Origin: Alkalicaulis satelles
GTDB taxonomy: Bacteria; Pseudomonadota; Alphaproteobacteria; Caulobacterales; Maricaulaceae
Assembly (NCBI RefSeq): GCF_008630495.1
Contig: NZ_VWOJ01000005.1
Coordinates: 62,001 to 126,000 of the forward strand
Length of the DNA stretch: 64,000 nucleotides
Direction: 5' to 3'
The notes beneath the pieces are model-generated. The model saw only the letters and a program-made list of their open reading frames with translations. It was not told the DNA's origin and searched no databases. This document shows positions 43,539 through 52,680 of the stretch, in pieces; the first letter of the stretch is position 1; each line of letters begins with the position of its first letter. The translations under genes and the position numbers were made by a program.

Positions 43539-43846
43539 GAGACAGGCTCCGGATGAGGCACGGCGTTTGTGCAGTGCGATGGTGACGATGTCCGGCTTTT
43601 CCACATGGCGTCAACCGCTCACCTGTTGCGAGAAAGCCACAAACTGGCGTCCTGGCGGCCACGTGTGGAGGATAAGTCGTTGCTAAATAAGATCAAAAAT
43701 TTTTTCTCATGGTCCGTACATATTTCCTGTTGCCAAGAGAGCGCACTCCCCCTTAGCTTTTCAACACACAGGCGGGCTCGCAAACGCAGCATCGCCGCAG
43801 CGCCGGGATGTCTCCGCCGCTGCCCATGAATCGAAGACAAGGTCCG
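43539..43846. other. Divergent promoter region of the thr and ilv operons
   Basis: No gene. Contains an AT-rich patch around 43684-43725 in otherwise GC-rich DNA. A candidate -35 (TTGACG) for the thr transcript is on the minus strand at 43614-43609, without a clear -10. The ilv promoter candidate is listed separately. Confidence 0.5.
43730..43758 (+). promoter_or_regulatory. Candidate promoter of the ilv operon
   Basis: TTGCCA (43730-43735), exactly 17 bp spacer, TTAGCT (43753-43758). Transcription would start near 43765 and give an 80-nt leader before the leader peptide start. Confidence 0.45.
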
Positions 43847-43972
43847 ATGCGCAACGCGAAGGCCATTGCGAAGACTGCAGACGCCCGGCTGAACGCCGTG
43901 GCGCTGTCCTCGCTCGTCCTTCTCGTCGTCGTCCTTATTACCTCCCTTGGCGGAGCGGCGGCCCCTGTCTGA
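43847..43972 (+). CDS. ilvL: ilv operon leader peptide
   Basis: 41 codons, ATG 43847 to TGA 43970-43972. After a basic, Ala-rich start the middle reads LSSLVLLVVVLITSLGG: a dense run of Leu, Val and Ile codons, then GGAAAPV. This is the composition of branched-chain attenuator peptides (E. coli ilvL/ivbL). Shine-Dalgarno is weak (AAGG at about -10); an in-frame ATG at 43826 adds seven residues. Stop and following hairpins match a ribosome-mediated attenuator. Confidence 0.88.
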   Translation: MRNAKAIAKTADARLNAVALSSLVLLVVVLITSLGGAAAPV

Positions 43973-44030
43973 CGGAAGTTGACCTTCCAGAGACCCACAG
44001 GACCCCCGCTCTGCCGAGCGGGGGTTTTTT
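43949..44030 (+). terminator. ilv attenuator: antiterminator and terminator
   Basis: Terminator: A plus CCCCCGCTC (44002-44011), loop TGCC, GAGCGGGGG plus T (44016-44025), then T to 44030. Antiterminator: leader bases 43949-43961 (GGCGGAGCGGCGG) pair with 44003-44015 (CCCCCGCTCTGCC) in 12 of 13 positions (one G-U, one mismatch), which would destroy the terminator arm. The segment lies just after the Leu/Val/Ile codons, so a ribosome stalled there leaves it free, while one reaching the stop at 43970 covers it. A small GGAAG/CTTCC hairpin (43974-43988) sits between. Confidence 0.88.
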
Positions 44031-44062
44031 CTTGTTCCGATTTTCACCCTGGAGACTGAAAC

Positions 44063-45079
44063 GTGACCCGCATCCATACCGACGACGACGCCAACGCCGA
44101 AGCGATCAGGCCGGGCCCCATCGCTATTATCGGCTATGGTAGCCAGGGGCGGGCCCATGCCCGGAACCTGCGCGATAGCGGCCATCAGGTGATCGTGGGC
44201 GCACGCCCTGGCGGCAAGGCTGCCCAGCGCGCGGCTGGCGATGGCTTCGAGGTGTTCGCGCCCGGCGAGGCGGCCAAGCGCGCCAGCTTCATCGCCCTTC
44301 TGACCCCGGACATGACCCACCGCGAGGTCTATGAAAACGACATCGCGCCCAATATGGCGCCGGGCGAGACGCTGATGGTCGCCCACGGGTTTTCCATCCA
44401 TTACGGCCAGGTGCGCCCGCGCGGCGATATCGACGTGATCCTGGTGGCCCCCAAGGGCCCGGGCGATCTGGTGCGCCGGGAATTCGAAATCGGGCGCGGC
44501 GTGCCGAGCCTGTTCGCGGTCTGGCAGGACGCCTCGGGAGAGGCGCGTTCGCGTGCGCTGGCCTATTGCAAGGGCAATGGCGGCACTGCAGGCGGCGCCA
44601 TCGAGACCACATTCGCCGAGGAGACCGAGACCGATCTGTTCGGCGAGCAGGCCGTGCTGTGCGGCGGCGCCAGCGAGCTGGTGGCCGCAGGCTACGAGAC
44701 GCTGGTGGAGGCCGGCTATCAGCCCGAAGTGGCTTATTTCGAATGCCTGCACGAGCTCAAGCTGATCGTCGATCTGATGTATGAGGGCGGGCTGGCGCGC
44801 ATGCACGACTTCATCTCGGAGACCGCCAAATACGGCGATCTGGTCTCCGGCCCGCGGGTCATCAATGACGAGACCCGCGCGCGCATGCGCGAAGTGCTGA
44901 CCGACATCCAATCCGGCGCGTTTGCGCGCGACTGGATCCTGGAAAACCAGGCCGGCAAGCCGCGCTATGACGCGCTTCTGCGCCAGGATCTCGAACAGGA
45001 TATCGAAAAGACCGGAGCGCGCCTGCGTGCGCGCATGGCCTGGTTGCAGCCAGGCGCCAACACCAAGGCCGCAGAGTAA
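44063..45079 (+). CDS. ilvC: Ketol-acid reductoisomerase, class I
   Basis: 338 residues, short class I KARI. Starts at GTG 44063 with GGAGA 8-9 nt upstream. The NADPH loop is [15 protein letters not shown]; the knotted C-terminal domain carries the Mg ligands in [14 protein letters not shown] and [19 protein letters not shown]. It converts acetolactate/acetohydroxybutyrate to the dihydroxy acids used by IlvD. First structural gene after the attenuator. Confidence 0.96.
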   Translation: MTRIHTDDDANAEAIRPGPIAIIGYGSQGRAHARNLRDSGHQVIVGARPGGKAAQRAAGDGFEVFAPGEAAKRASFIALLTPDMTHREVYENDIAPNMAPGETLMVAHGFSIHYGQVRPRGDIDVILVAPKGPGDLVRREFEIGRGVPSLFAVWQDASGEARSRALAYCKGNGGTAGGAIETTFAEETETDLFGEQAVLCGGASELVAAGYETLVEAGYQPEVAYFECLHELKLIVDLMYEGGLARMHDFISETAKYGDLVSGPRVINDETRARMREVLTDIQSGAFARDWILENQAGKPRYDALLRQDLEQDIEKTGARLRARMAWLQPGANTKAAE

Positions 45080-45083
45080 CGCC

Positions 45084-46781
45084 ATGATCCCCGCCGCCGC
45101 CCCCCGCACCGTTCCGCCTCCCACGCCCCGCACCGGCGCCCATCTGGTCGTCGAGGCGCTGGAGCGTGAGGGCGTGGACTATGTGTTCGGCTATCCCGGC
45201 GGGGCGATCATGCCGGTCTATGACGCGCTGCCCGGCTCGCGCCTGAAGCATGTTCTGGTGCGCCATGAACAGGCTGCGGCGCTGGCCGCGGACGCCTATG
45301 GCCGGGTGTCGGGCGAGCCGGGCGTGTGCATGGCCACGTCCGGGCCGGGGGCGACCAATCTGATCACCGGCATCGCCAACGCCTTCATGGACTCTGTGCC
45401 AATGGTGGCGATCACCGGCCAGGTGCCCGCGCCCCTGATGGGCACGGACGCGTTTCAGGAAATCGACGTGTTCGGCGTCACGATGCCGATTGTGAAGCAC
45501 TCCTTCATCGCGCGCAGCGCGTCCGACATTCCTCAGATCTTCGCCGAGGCCTTTGCACTGGCGAAGAGCGGGCGTCCGGGCCCGGTCCTGATTGACCTGC
45601 CCAAGGACGTAACCCAGGCGTCCGGGCCGTTCCCCCCTGCAGGTCCGGTCCCGGCGCCCGCCAGCTTTTCGACGCCTGACCCGGACGCCTTGCGCGCCGC
45701 CGAGGCGCTGATCCGCGATGCCCGCCGGCCGGTTCTCTATTTTGGCGGCGGCATCGCCATCGCCCGGGCGGAAACGGCGCTGCGCGATTTCCACAGCCGT
45801 ACGCGCATCCCGGCGGTGGCGACCCTCAAAGGCCTGGGCGGCCTGCCCACCGACATCCCCGATTTTCTGGGCATGCTGGGCATGCACGGCACGCGCGCGG
45901 CCAATACCGCGGTGATGGAAAGCGATCTTCTGATCTGCGTGGGCGCTCGGTTTGATGACCGGGCCACAGGCAAGCTGGACACATTCGCGCCCGGCGCGCG
46001 CATCATCCATATCGATGGCGACGCGTCTGAAATCTCCAAGCTGCGCCGTGCCGATGTGGCCCTGCCGGGCAATATCTCCGCCATTCTGGCGGCGCTGGAG
46101 CCGGGGCGGCTGGAGATTGACGCCTGGCGCGCGCGCTGCGCCCAGAACGCGGCAGACTGGGCCTTCCGTTATGACGCGCCGGGCTCGGGCGTGTATGCGC
46201 CGGCCCTGCTGAATGAACTGTCGCGCCAGGCCGGCGAGCGCTTCATCGCCACCTGCGATGTGGGCCAGCACCAGATGTGGGTGGCCCAGCATTGCCGCTT
46301 CTCAAGGCCCCAGGCCCATCTGACCAGCGCCGGGCTGGGCGCCATGGGCTATGGCATCCCCGCCGGCATCGGCGCCCTGTTCGCCGAGCCGGACGCCACG
46401 GTGGTGACGGTCACCGGCGACGGCTCGATCATGATGAATATCCAGGAGCTGGCGACCCTGCGGCGCTACCGCCTGCCGCTGAAAATCGTCCTGTTGGACA
46501 ATTCCCAGCTGGGCATGGTGCGCCAGTGGCAGGAGCTGTTCTACGAGGAGAATTTCTCCGAGGTCGATCTCTACGACAATCCCGACTTCGCCGATGTGGC
46601 CCGCTCTTTCGGGATCGAGGCGTTCACCGTGGACCGGCGCGCCGACGTGCCCAGCGCCATCGAGCGCCTGTTGAAGACCCGCGGACCCATCCTCGCCCAT
46701 GTGCGCATCGACCCGGCCGAAAACGTCTGGCCGCTGGTCCCACCGGGCAAATCCAATGCTGACATGATGGAGGCCTCATGA
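45084..46781 (+). CDS. ilvG: Acetolactate synthase, large (catalytic) subunit
   Basis: 565 residues from ATG 45084, four bp after ilvC. Catalytic Glu in VRHEQAAALAADAYGR, SGPGATNLITG, and the ThDP/Mg motif TGDGSIMMN followed by DNSQLGMVRQW. It joins two pyruvates, or pyruvate with 2-oxobutyrate. Symbol ilvG is used because the adjacent small subunit is of the short IlvM kind; ilvB is equally possible. Confidence 0.93.
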   Translation: MIPAAAPRTVPPPTPRTGAHLVVEALEREGVDYVFGYPGGAIMPVYDALPGSRLKHVLVRHEQAAALAADAYGRVSGEPGVCMATSGPGATNLITGIANAFMDSVPMVAITGQVPAPLMGTDAFQEIDVFGVTMPIVKHSFIARSASDIPQIFAEAFALAKSGRPGPVLIDLPKDVTQASGPFPPAGPVPAPASFSTPDPDALRAAEALIRDARRPVLYFGGGIAIARAETALRDFHSRTRIPAVATLKGLGGLPTDIPDFLGMLGMHGTRAANTAVMESDLLICVGARFDDRATGKLDTFAPGARIIHIDGDASEISKLRRADVALPGNISAILAALEPGRLEIDAWRARCAQNAADWAFRYDAPGSGVYAPALLNELSRQAGERFIATCDVGQHQMWVAQHCRFSRPQAHLTSAGLGAMGYGIPAGIGALFAEPDATVVTVTGDGSIMMNIQELATLRRYRLPLKIVLLDNSQLGMVRQWQELFYEENFSEVDLYDNPDFADVARSFGIEAFTVDRRADVPSAIERLLKTRGPILAHVRIDPAENVWPLVPPGKSNADMMEAS

Positions 46782-47044
46782 CCTGCCGCATCGAGATCGA
46801 GTTCCGTCCCGAAGAGGGCGCGGTGCTGCGCCTCCTGGGGCTGGTGGAGCGCCGCGGCTATATGGTGCGCGCCATGACCCTGCCGTCGATCCGCGCCGGA
46901 TCGACGGCCTGGCTCTCCATGGATGTGGCGCCGCGCGATGCGGGCCGCCGGGTGGAGACGGTCTGCGCCCAGCTGGCCAAGATGCATGACGTGGTGTGCG
47001 TGCGCGCCGGTCAGGACGCTCCGGCCCTGGAGGCGGCGTCATGA
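46778..47044 (+). CDS. ilvM: Acetolactate synthase small subunit, IlvM-like
   Basis: 88 residues, a single ACT-type domain (IEIEFRPEEGAVLRLLGLVERRGYMVRAMTL by pattern). Much shorter than IlvN/IlvH (about 95-165 residues). Start overlaps the ilvG stop by 4 bp and its own stop overlaps leuA by 4 bp. It stabilises the catalytic subunit; feedback sensitivity of short forms varies. Confidence 0.88.
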   Translation: MTCRIEIEFRPEEGAVLRLLGLVERRGYMVRAMTLPSIRAGSTAWLSMDVAPRDAGRRVETVCAQLAKMHDVVCVRAGQDAPALEAAS

Positions 47045-48612
47045 GTGACCGGGTCATTATTTTCGACACCACGCTGCGCGACGGCGAACAGGCGCCCGGC
47101 TTCTCCATGAGCGAGGCGGGCAAGCTGAAAATGGCCAAGGCGCTGGCGGCGCTGAAAGTGGACGTGATCGAGGCCGGTTTCGCCATCGCCTCGCCGGGCG
47201 ACTTCCGCGCGGTGGAGCGCATCGCAGGCGAGGTCGAAGGCCCGGTCATCTGCTCGCTGGCGCGTGCGGCCCGGGGCGATATCGAGGCGGCGGGCAAAGC
47301 TCTCAAGGCCGCGCCCAAGAAGCGCATTCATGTGTTTCTGGGCACCAGCCCGCTGCACCGGGAGTTCAAGCTGAAAATGAGCCGGGCGGAGATACTGGCC
47401 CGCATCGCGGAGATGGTCGCCTATGCGCGCGAGTTCACCGATGATGTGGAGTTCTCCGCCGAGGACGCCATCCGCACCGAGCGCGACTTTCTGGTCGAAG
47501 CGCTGTCCACGGCGGCGCAGGCCGGGGCCCGTACGCTGAACGTGCCCGATACGGTCGGTTACGCCACGCCCGAAGAGATGAGCGAACTGTTCGCTTTTCT
47601 GAGTGGTGCGGTGGAAGGCCCGGACGGGGTGATCTTCTCGGCTCATTGCCATGATGATCTGGGCATGGCGGTGGCCAATTCGCTGGCCGCCGTGCGCGGC
47701 GGGGCGCGCCAGATCGAGTGTGCGCTCAACGGCATTGGCGAGCGGGCGGGCAATTGCGCGCTGGAGGATGCGGTGATGGCCCTGCGCACCCGCAAGGACC
47801 AGTTCGGCCTGACCACCGGGATCGACACCCGCCAGATCATGGCCGCCACGCGCACCTTGTCCCAGGTCACCAACACTCATCCCCCGCGCAACAAGGCGAT
47901 CGTGGGGGCCAACGCCTTCGCCCATGAATCGGGCATTCACCAGCACGGCGTGCTGATGAACCGGGAGACCTATGAGATCATGAAGCCGGAAGATGTGGGG
48001 CTGGCGTCCAATGCGCTGGTGCTGGGCAAGCACTCGGGCAAGCACGCCCTGGCCGCGCGCGCCGCAGAACTGGGCTGGACACTGGAGGGCGAGGCCCTGC
48101 AGCGCGCCTTCGAGGCGTTCAAGGCGATGGCTGACGAGGTGGGCACGGTGGATTCAGCCCGGCTGGCCGCGATCCTGGCCCGTCTGGACGGAGAGGAGGG
48201 CGCGGAGATGTGGACCCTGTCCCGGCTGGAGATCCGCGCGCCCATCTCGCGCCAGGATCAGCCTGTGGCGCGCATTGAACTGGAGCACCCCATCCGCGGG
48301 CGGATCAGCGATGTCGCCCGCGCCAGCGGTGCGCTGGACGCGGCCTATCAGGCGGTGAGCCAGATCATGGATATGCCTGCGCGCGTGGCCGGCATCGACA
48401 TGCAATACATCGCCGCCGACCCGTCAGAGACCGGCGCGGACCAGCAGGGCGCGGATGTTCTGGTGGAGCTGGACGCCGAGATTGACGGTGAGCGCTTCCC
48501 CGGCCGCGCCCGCGCCCGCGACATCATTCCCGCCTGCGTCAGCGCCTATATCGACGCGCTCAACAACGCCCTTGCCGTGCGCCGCCGCCGCGACGCCCGC
48601 GCCGCTGCCTGA
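47041..48612 (+). CDS. leuA: 2-isopropylmalate synthase
   Basis: 523 residues from ATG 47041. Catalytic N-terminal TIM barrel with FDTTLRDGEQAPGFSM (Arg and metal Asp) and HCHDDLGMAVANS (metal His residues), GIGERAGN, then a C-terminal LeuA regulatory domain. It condenses acetyl-CoA with 2-oxoisovalerate, the first step to leucine. Co-transcribed with ilvM (4-bp overlap). Confidence 0.94.
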   Translation: MSDRVIIFDTTLRDGEQAPGFSMSEAGKLKMAKALAALKVDVIEAGFAIASPGDFRAVERIAGEVEGPVICSLARAARGDIEAAGKALKAAPKKRIHVFLGTSPLHREFKLKMSRAEILARIAEMVAYAREFTDDVEFSAEDAIRTERDFLVEALSTAAQAGARTLNVPDTVGYATPEEMSELFAFLSGAVEGPDGVIFSAHCHDDLGMAVANSLAAVRGGARQIECALNGIGERAGNCALEDAVMALRTRKDQFGLTTGIDTRQIMAATRTLSQVTNTHPPRNKAIVGANAFAHESGIHQHGVLMNRETYEIMKPEDVGLASNALVLGKHSGKHALAARAAELGWTLEGEALQRAFEAFKAMADEVGTVDSARLAAILARLDGEEGAEMWTLSRLEIRAPISRQDQPVARIELEHPIRGRISDVARASGALDAAYQAVSQIMDMPARVAGIDMQYIAADPSETGADQQGADVLVELDAEIDGERFPGRARARDIIPACVSAYIDALNNALAVRRRRDARAAA

Positions 48613-48627
48613 AGGACCTGAACACAA

Positions 48628-49596
48628 ATGGCCATTACCGAGACCGACTATATCTGGCGCAATGGCGCCTATATCCGCTGGGCCGACGCCCAGGTGCATG
48701 TGCTCAGCCACGCCCTGCACTACGGCACCTCCATGTTTGAAGGCATCCGGGTCTATGACACCCCGTCCGGCCCGGCCGGGTTCCGGGTGCGCGATCATAT
48801 CCGCCGCCTGATCGATTCCGCGCGCATCTATTCGCTGGACCTGCCCTTTCCCGAGGACGAGATCGTCACTGCCTGCAAGGCGCTGGTGGCCAAAAACAAG
48901 CTCAGCTCGGCCTATATCCGGCCCCTGGCCATGATCGGCTATGGCTCTATCGGCGTGGTCCCGGCCAAGGATGCGCCGGTGGATGTCTATATCGCCGCCT
49001 TTCCCTGGGGCGCGTATCTGGGCGAGGAAGCGCGCACGCGCGGTGTGGACGTGATGGTCTCGTCCTGGAACCGGCTGGCGCCCAATACCGCGCCCACCGG
49101 CGCCAAGGCGGGGGGCAATTACCTCTCCAGCTATCTCATTTCCCGCGAGGCCAAGTCGCGCGGCTATGCCGAGGGCATCGGTCTTGATGTGGACGGGCGC
49201 CTGTCGGAAGGGGCGGGGGAGAATTTGTTCCTGGTCCATGGCGGCAAGCTGATGACCCCGCCTGCGGCCAGCTCCATCCTGCAGGGCATCACCCGCGATA
49301 CGGTGATCACCCTGGCCAAGAAGGAAGGGCTCGAAGTGGTCGAGCAGGCCCTGCCGCGCGAGATGCTGTATCTGTGCGACGAGGCCTTCTTCACCGGCAC
49401 CGCCGCTGAAATCACCCCCATCCGTTCGGTTGACGACAAGACCACCCGCGCCGCCGGCGCCGGGCCGGTCACGCGCCTGATCCAGGAGCGTTTCTTCGGC
49501 CTGTTTGATGGAAGCACCAAAGATGAATGGGGCTGGCTGGAGCCGGTCCGGGCCGTCAGCGCCGATGAAGGAGCCAGCCATGCCGTCGCCGTCTAG
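48628..49596 (+). CDS. ilvE: Branched-chain amino acid aminotransferase
   Basis: 322 residues, fold-type IV PLP enzyme. MFEGIRVY near the start, the PLP lysine in [23 protein letters not shown], and [12 protein letters not shown] at the end. It makes valine, leucine and isoleucine from their 2-oxo acids. Its 3' end overlaps leuC by 17 bp. Placed between leuA and leuCDB, consistent with its shared role. Confidence 0.94.
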   Translation: MAITETDYIWRNGAYIRWADAQVHVLSHALHYGTSMFEGIRVYDTPSGPAGFRVRDHIRRLIDSARIYSLDLPFPEDEIVTACKALVAKNKLSSAYIRPLAMIGYGSIGVVPAKDAPVDVYIAAFPWGAYLGEEARTRGVDVMVSSWNRLAPNTAPTGAKAGGNYLSSYLISREAKSRGYAEGIGLDVDGRLSEGAGENLFLVHGGKLMTPPAASSILQGITRDTVITLAKKEGLEVVEQALPREMLYLCDEAFFTGTAAEITPIRSVDDKTTRAAGAGPVTRLIQERFFGLFDGSTKDEWGWLEPVRAVSADEGASHAVAV

Positions 49597-51001
49597 AACC
49601 CTGTTCGAGAAGATCTGGGACGCCCATATCGTCACCCCGGAAACCGGCGACGCGCCCGCGCTCATCTATATCGATCTGCACCTGATCCATGAGGTGACGA
49701 GCCCGCAGGCCTTCACCGAGCTGGACGCGCGGGGCCTGAAGGTGCGCTGCCCTGAACGCACCTTCGCCACCCTCGATCACGCCACCCCCACCACGCCGCG
49801 CGCGCCGGGTGTGCGGCCCGTCTACGCCAGCGCCGCAGCGCGCCAGCAGGTGGAGACGCTGGAGGCCAATTGCCGCCGTCACGCCATCGCGCTGGCCGGC
49901 TGGGACAGCCCCGACCGGGGCATTGTCCATGTGATCGGTCCGGAGCTGGGCCTGACCCAGCCGGGCCAGACCATTGTGTGCGGCGACAGCCACACCTCCA
50001 CCCATGGCGCGTTCGGCGCGCTGGCGTTCGGCATCGGCACCACGGAAGTTGGCCATGTGCTGGCGACCCAGTGCCTGTTGCAGCGCAAGCCCCGCACCAT
50101 GCGCGTACATGTGGATGGCGAGTTGCGCGTGGGCGTGGGGGCGAAAGACCTCATTCTGGCGATCATCGCCGAGCTGGGCGCTGGAGGCGCGGCCGGTCAT
50201 GTCATCGAATATGCCGGGCCGGGCATTGAAGCCCTGTCCATGGAAGAGCGCATGACGGTGTGCAACATGTCCATCGAGGCGGGCGCGCGCGCCGGCCTGA
50301 TCGCGCCGGACGAGACCACCTTCCGCTATCTGCAGGGCCGCGCCCACGCGCCCAAGGGCGCTGCCTTCGAGGCCGCCAAGGCGCGCTGGGCGCAGCTTAA
50401 ATCGGATCCGGACGCCCGCTTCGACGCCGAGGTTCGCATCGACGCCTCGCGCTTGGCGCCCATGGTCACCTGGGGCGACAGCCCGGACATGGCCGCCCCG
50501 GTGGACTCCAGCCCGCCTGCGCCGTCTTCTTCGAAAATGGCCGAGGCGCTGGCCTATATGGGCTTCAAGCCGGGCGAGGCGCTCCTGGGCGAGAAGATCG
50601 ATGCTGTCTTCATCGGCTCGTGCACCAATGCGCGCCTGTCCGACTTGCGCGAGGCGGCTGCCGTGATGGCCGGGCGCTGCGTGAAGCCGGGCGTGCGCAT
50701 GCTGGTGGTGCCGGGCTCCGAAGCGGTCAAGCGCGCGGCGGAAGCCGAAGGGCTGGACGCCATTTTCCGCACCGCCGGGGCCGAATGGCGCGAGCCGGGC
50801 TGTTCCATGTGCATCGCCATGAACGGTGATAGCGGACGCCCGGGCGAGCTGGTGGTGTCCACCTCCAACCGCAATTTCGCCGGCCGCCAGGGCAAGGGCG
50901 TGCGCACCGTGCTGGCGAGCCCCGCCACCGCCGCCGCGTCCGCCGTGGCCGGCGCCATCGCCGATCCGCGCCGCATTCTGGAGGCTTCCCATGCGCAATG
51001 A
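49580..51001 (+). CDS. leuC: 3-isopropylmalate dehydratase large subunit
   Basis: 473 residues from ATG 49580 (GAAGGAG 6-8 nt upstream, inside the ilvE end). The three [4Fe-4S] cysteines are in [15 protein letters not shown] and [13 protein letters not shown]. Aconitase-superfamily enzyme that isomerises isopropylmalate together with LeuD. Overlaps leuD by 11 bp. Confidence 0.96.
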   Translation: MPSPSRTLFEKIWDAHIVTPETGDAPALIYIDLHLIHEVTSPQAFTELDARGLKVRCPERTFATLDHATPTTPRAPGVRPVYASAAARQQVETLEANCRRHAIALAGWDSPDRGIVHVIGPELGLTQPGQTIVCGDSHTSTHGAFGALAFGIGTTEVGHVLATQCLLQRKPRTMRVHVDGELRVGVGAKDLILAIIAELGAGGAAGHVIEYAGPGIEALSMEERMTVCNMSIEAGARAGLIAPDETTFRYLQGRAHAPKGAAFEAAKARWAQLKSDPDARFDAEVRIDASRLAPMVTWGDSPDMAAPVDSSPPAPSSSKMAEALAYMGFKPGEALLGEKIDAVFIGSCTNARLSDLREAAAVMAGRCVKPGVRMLVVPGSEAVKRAAEAEGLDAIFRTAGAEWREPGCSMCIAMNGDSGRPGELVVSTSNRNFAGRQGKGVRTVLASPATAAASAVAGAIADPRRILEASHAQ

Positions 51002-51569
51002 GCCCGTCCGCACCCTCACCGCGCCGGTCTTCACCCTGCCCGACGCCAATGTGGACACCGACCAGATCATCCCCGCGCGCTTCCTGACCACCACCGAGCG
51101 CGGCGCGCTGGGCGAGGCGTGCTTTCATGACTGGCGCTTCCATATGGACGGCTCGAAGACAGGCCATCGGCTCAATGCGCTGGCGCCGGGCCAGCCGCAC
51201 ATTCTGGTCGCCGGTCATAATTTCGGCTGCGGCTCCTCGCGCGAGCATGCGCCCTGGGCGCTGAAGGATTTCGGGTTTCAGGCCGTAGTGACCACCCGGG
51301 CCGCCGACATCTTTCGCTCCAATGCGCTCAAGAACGCGCTGGTGGTGTGCGAGATCGACGAAGCCTCCCACGCCGCCCTGATGGACCGGGACGGGCTGGA
51401 GATGACGATTGATGTGGCCGCAGGCGAAATCATCGCAGGTAATATCAAGGCGCGCTTCACGCTGGAGCCCTTTGCGCGCACCTGCCTGATCGAGGGCGTG
51501 GACCCGCTGGGCTATATCCTAGCGCAAGACGAGGCGATCCGCCGCTTCGAGGCTGGCCGCGCGGCATGA
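50991..51569 (+). CDS. leuD: 3-isopropylmalate dehydratase small subunit
   Basis: 192 residues from ATG 50991. The swivel-domain signature [17 protein letters not shown] and [14 protein letters not shown] are present. Works with LeuC. Its stop overlaps the leuB start by 4 bp. Confidence 0.96.
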   Translation: MRNEPVRTLTAPVFTLPDANVDTDQIIPARFLTTTERGALGEACFHDWRFHMDGSKTGHRLNALAPGQPHILVAGHNFGCGSSREHAPWALKDFGFQAVVTTRAADIFRSNALKNALVVCEIDEASHAALMDRDGLEMTIDVAAGEIIAGNIKARFTLEPFARTCLIEGVDPLGYILAQDEAIRRFEAGRAA

Positions 51570-52612
51570 CGGCTCACATCCTGCTTTTGCCGGGCGATGG
51601 CATTGGCCCGGAGGTCACTGCGGCTGCGCGCGTGTGCCTGGAGGCTGCTGCGTCGCGCGCCGGTCTGTCGCTGAGCTTTGATGAGGCGCCGTTTGGCGGC
51701 GCCGGGATTGATGCGTGCGGTTCGCCCTTGCCTGAAGAGACCCTGCAAAAGGCGCGCGCCAGCGATGCGGTGTTCCTGGGCGCGGTGGGCGGACCGGCCT
51801 GGGATAGCGCGCCGCAAAGGCCGGAGGCCGGGCTGCTGGGTTTGCGCAAGGCGCTGGGCCTGTTCGCCAATCTGCGCCCTGTCAAAGTCATGGCGGGGCT
51901 GGAGGATTTTTCCCCGCTGCGCCCGGAGCGCGTGCGCGGCGCGGATTTGCTGATCGTGCGCGAACTCACAGGCGGGCTGTATTTCGGCGCACGCGAGGAG
52001 GGGCGCGAGCGCGCCTCGGATTCCTGCGTCTACACCGCTGAAGAAGTCACCCGCATCGCCCGCGTGGCGTTCGAGGCCGCGCGCGGTCGCTCGGGGCGCG
52101 TGACCAGCGTGGACAAGGCCAATGTGCTGGCCACCTCCCGGCTCTGGCGGGCGGTGGTGGAAGATGTGGCGCGCGACTTCCCGGACGTGGCGCTTGACCA
52201 CCAGCTGGTGGATTCGGCGGCCATGGCGCTGGTGACTAACCCTGCGCGCTTTGACGTCATCCTCACCGAAAACCTGTTCGGCGATATCCTGTCAGACGAA
52301 GCCGCCGTGATTGCGGGCTCCATCGGCCTGCTGGGTTCCGCCAGCCTGGGCGCGGACGGTCCGGGCCTGTTTGAGCCCATCCATGGCAGCGCGCCGGACA
52401 TCGCCGGCCAGGACAAGGCCAATCCCGCCGGCGCTATCGCCAGCGCGGCGCTGCTCCTGCGCCATGGCCTGAAACAGGCTGAGGCGGCGGACCGGCTGGA
52501 GGCTGCGCTGGAGGCGCAATTGCGCGCCGGCCCGCTGACGGCCGATCTGGGCGGAGACAGCGGCTGCGCGGCCTTTGCCGAAAAAGTTGCAGCGCACGCC
52601 GCACAGGCGTGA
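51566..52612 (+). CDS. leuB: 3-isopropylmalate dehydrogenase
   Basis: 348 residues. ILLLPGDGIGPEVTAAAR at the N-terminus, the conserved Tyr in ELTGGLYFG, DKANVL with the Lys, and the metal-binding block TENLFGDILSDEAAVIAGSIG. It oxidises isopropylmalate to 2-oxoisocaproate. Last gene of the operon; no terminator is seen in the 68 bp before gor. Confidence 0.96.
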   Translation: MTAHILLLPGDGIGPEVTAAARVCLEAAASRAGLSLSFDEAPFGGAGIDACGSPLPEETLQKARASDAVFLGAVGGPAWDSAPQRPEAGLLGLRKALGLFANLRPVKVMAGLEDFSPLRPERVRGADLLIVRELTGGLYFGAREEGRERASDSCVYTAEEVTRIARVAFEAARGRSGRVTSVDKANVLATSRLWRAVVEDVARDFPDVALDHQLVDSAAMALVTNPARFDVILTENLFGDILSDEAAVIAGSIGLLGSASLGADGPGLFEPIHGSAPDIAGQDKANPAGAIASAALLLRHGLKQAEAADRLEAALEAQLRAGPLTADLGGDSGCAAFAEKVAAHAAQA

Positions 52613-52680
52613 ATTGACGCAAGCGCCCGGCAAGGCCAGTTAGGGACGGTAATCTTCCCGCCAGAGCGAAAGCGCATCCC

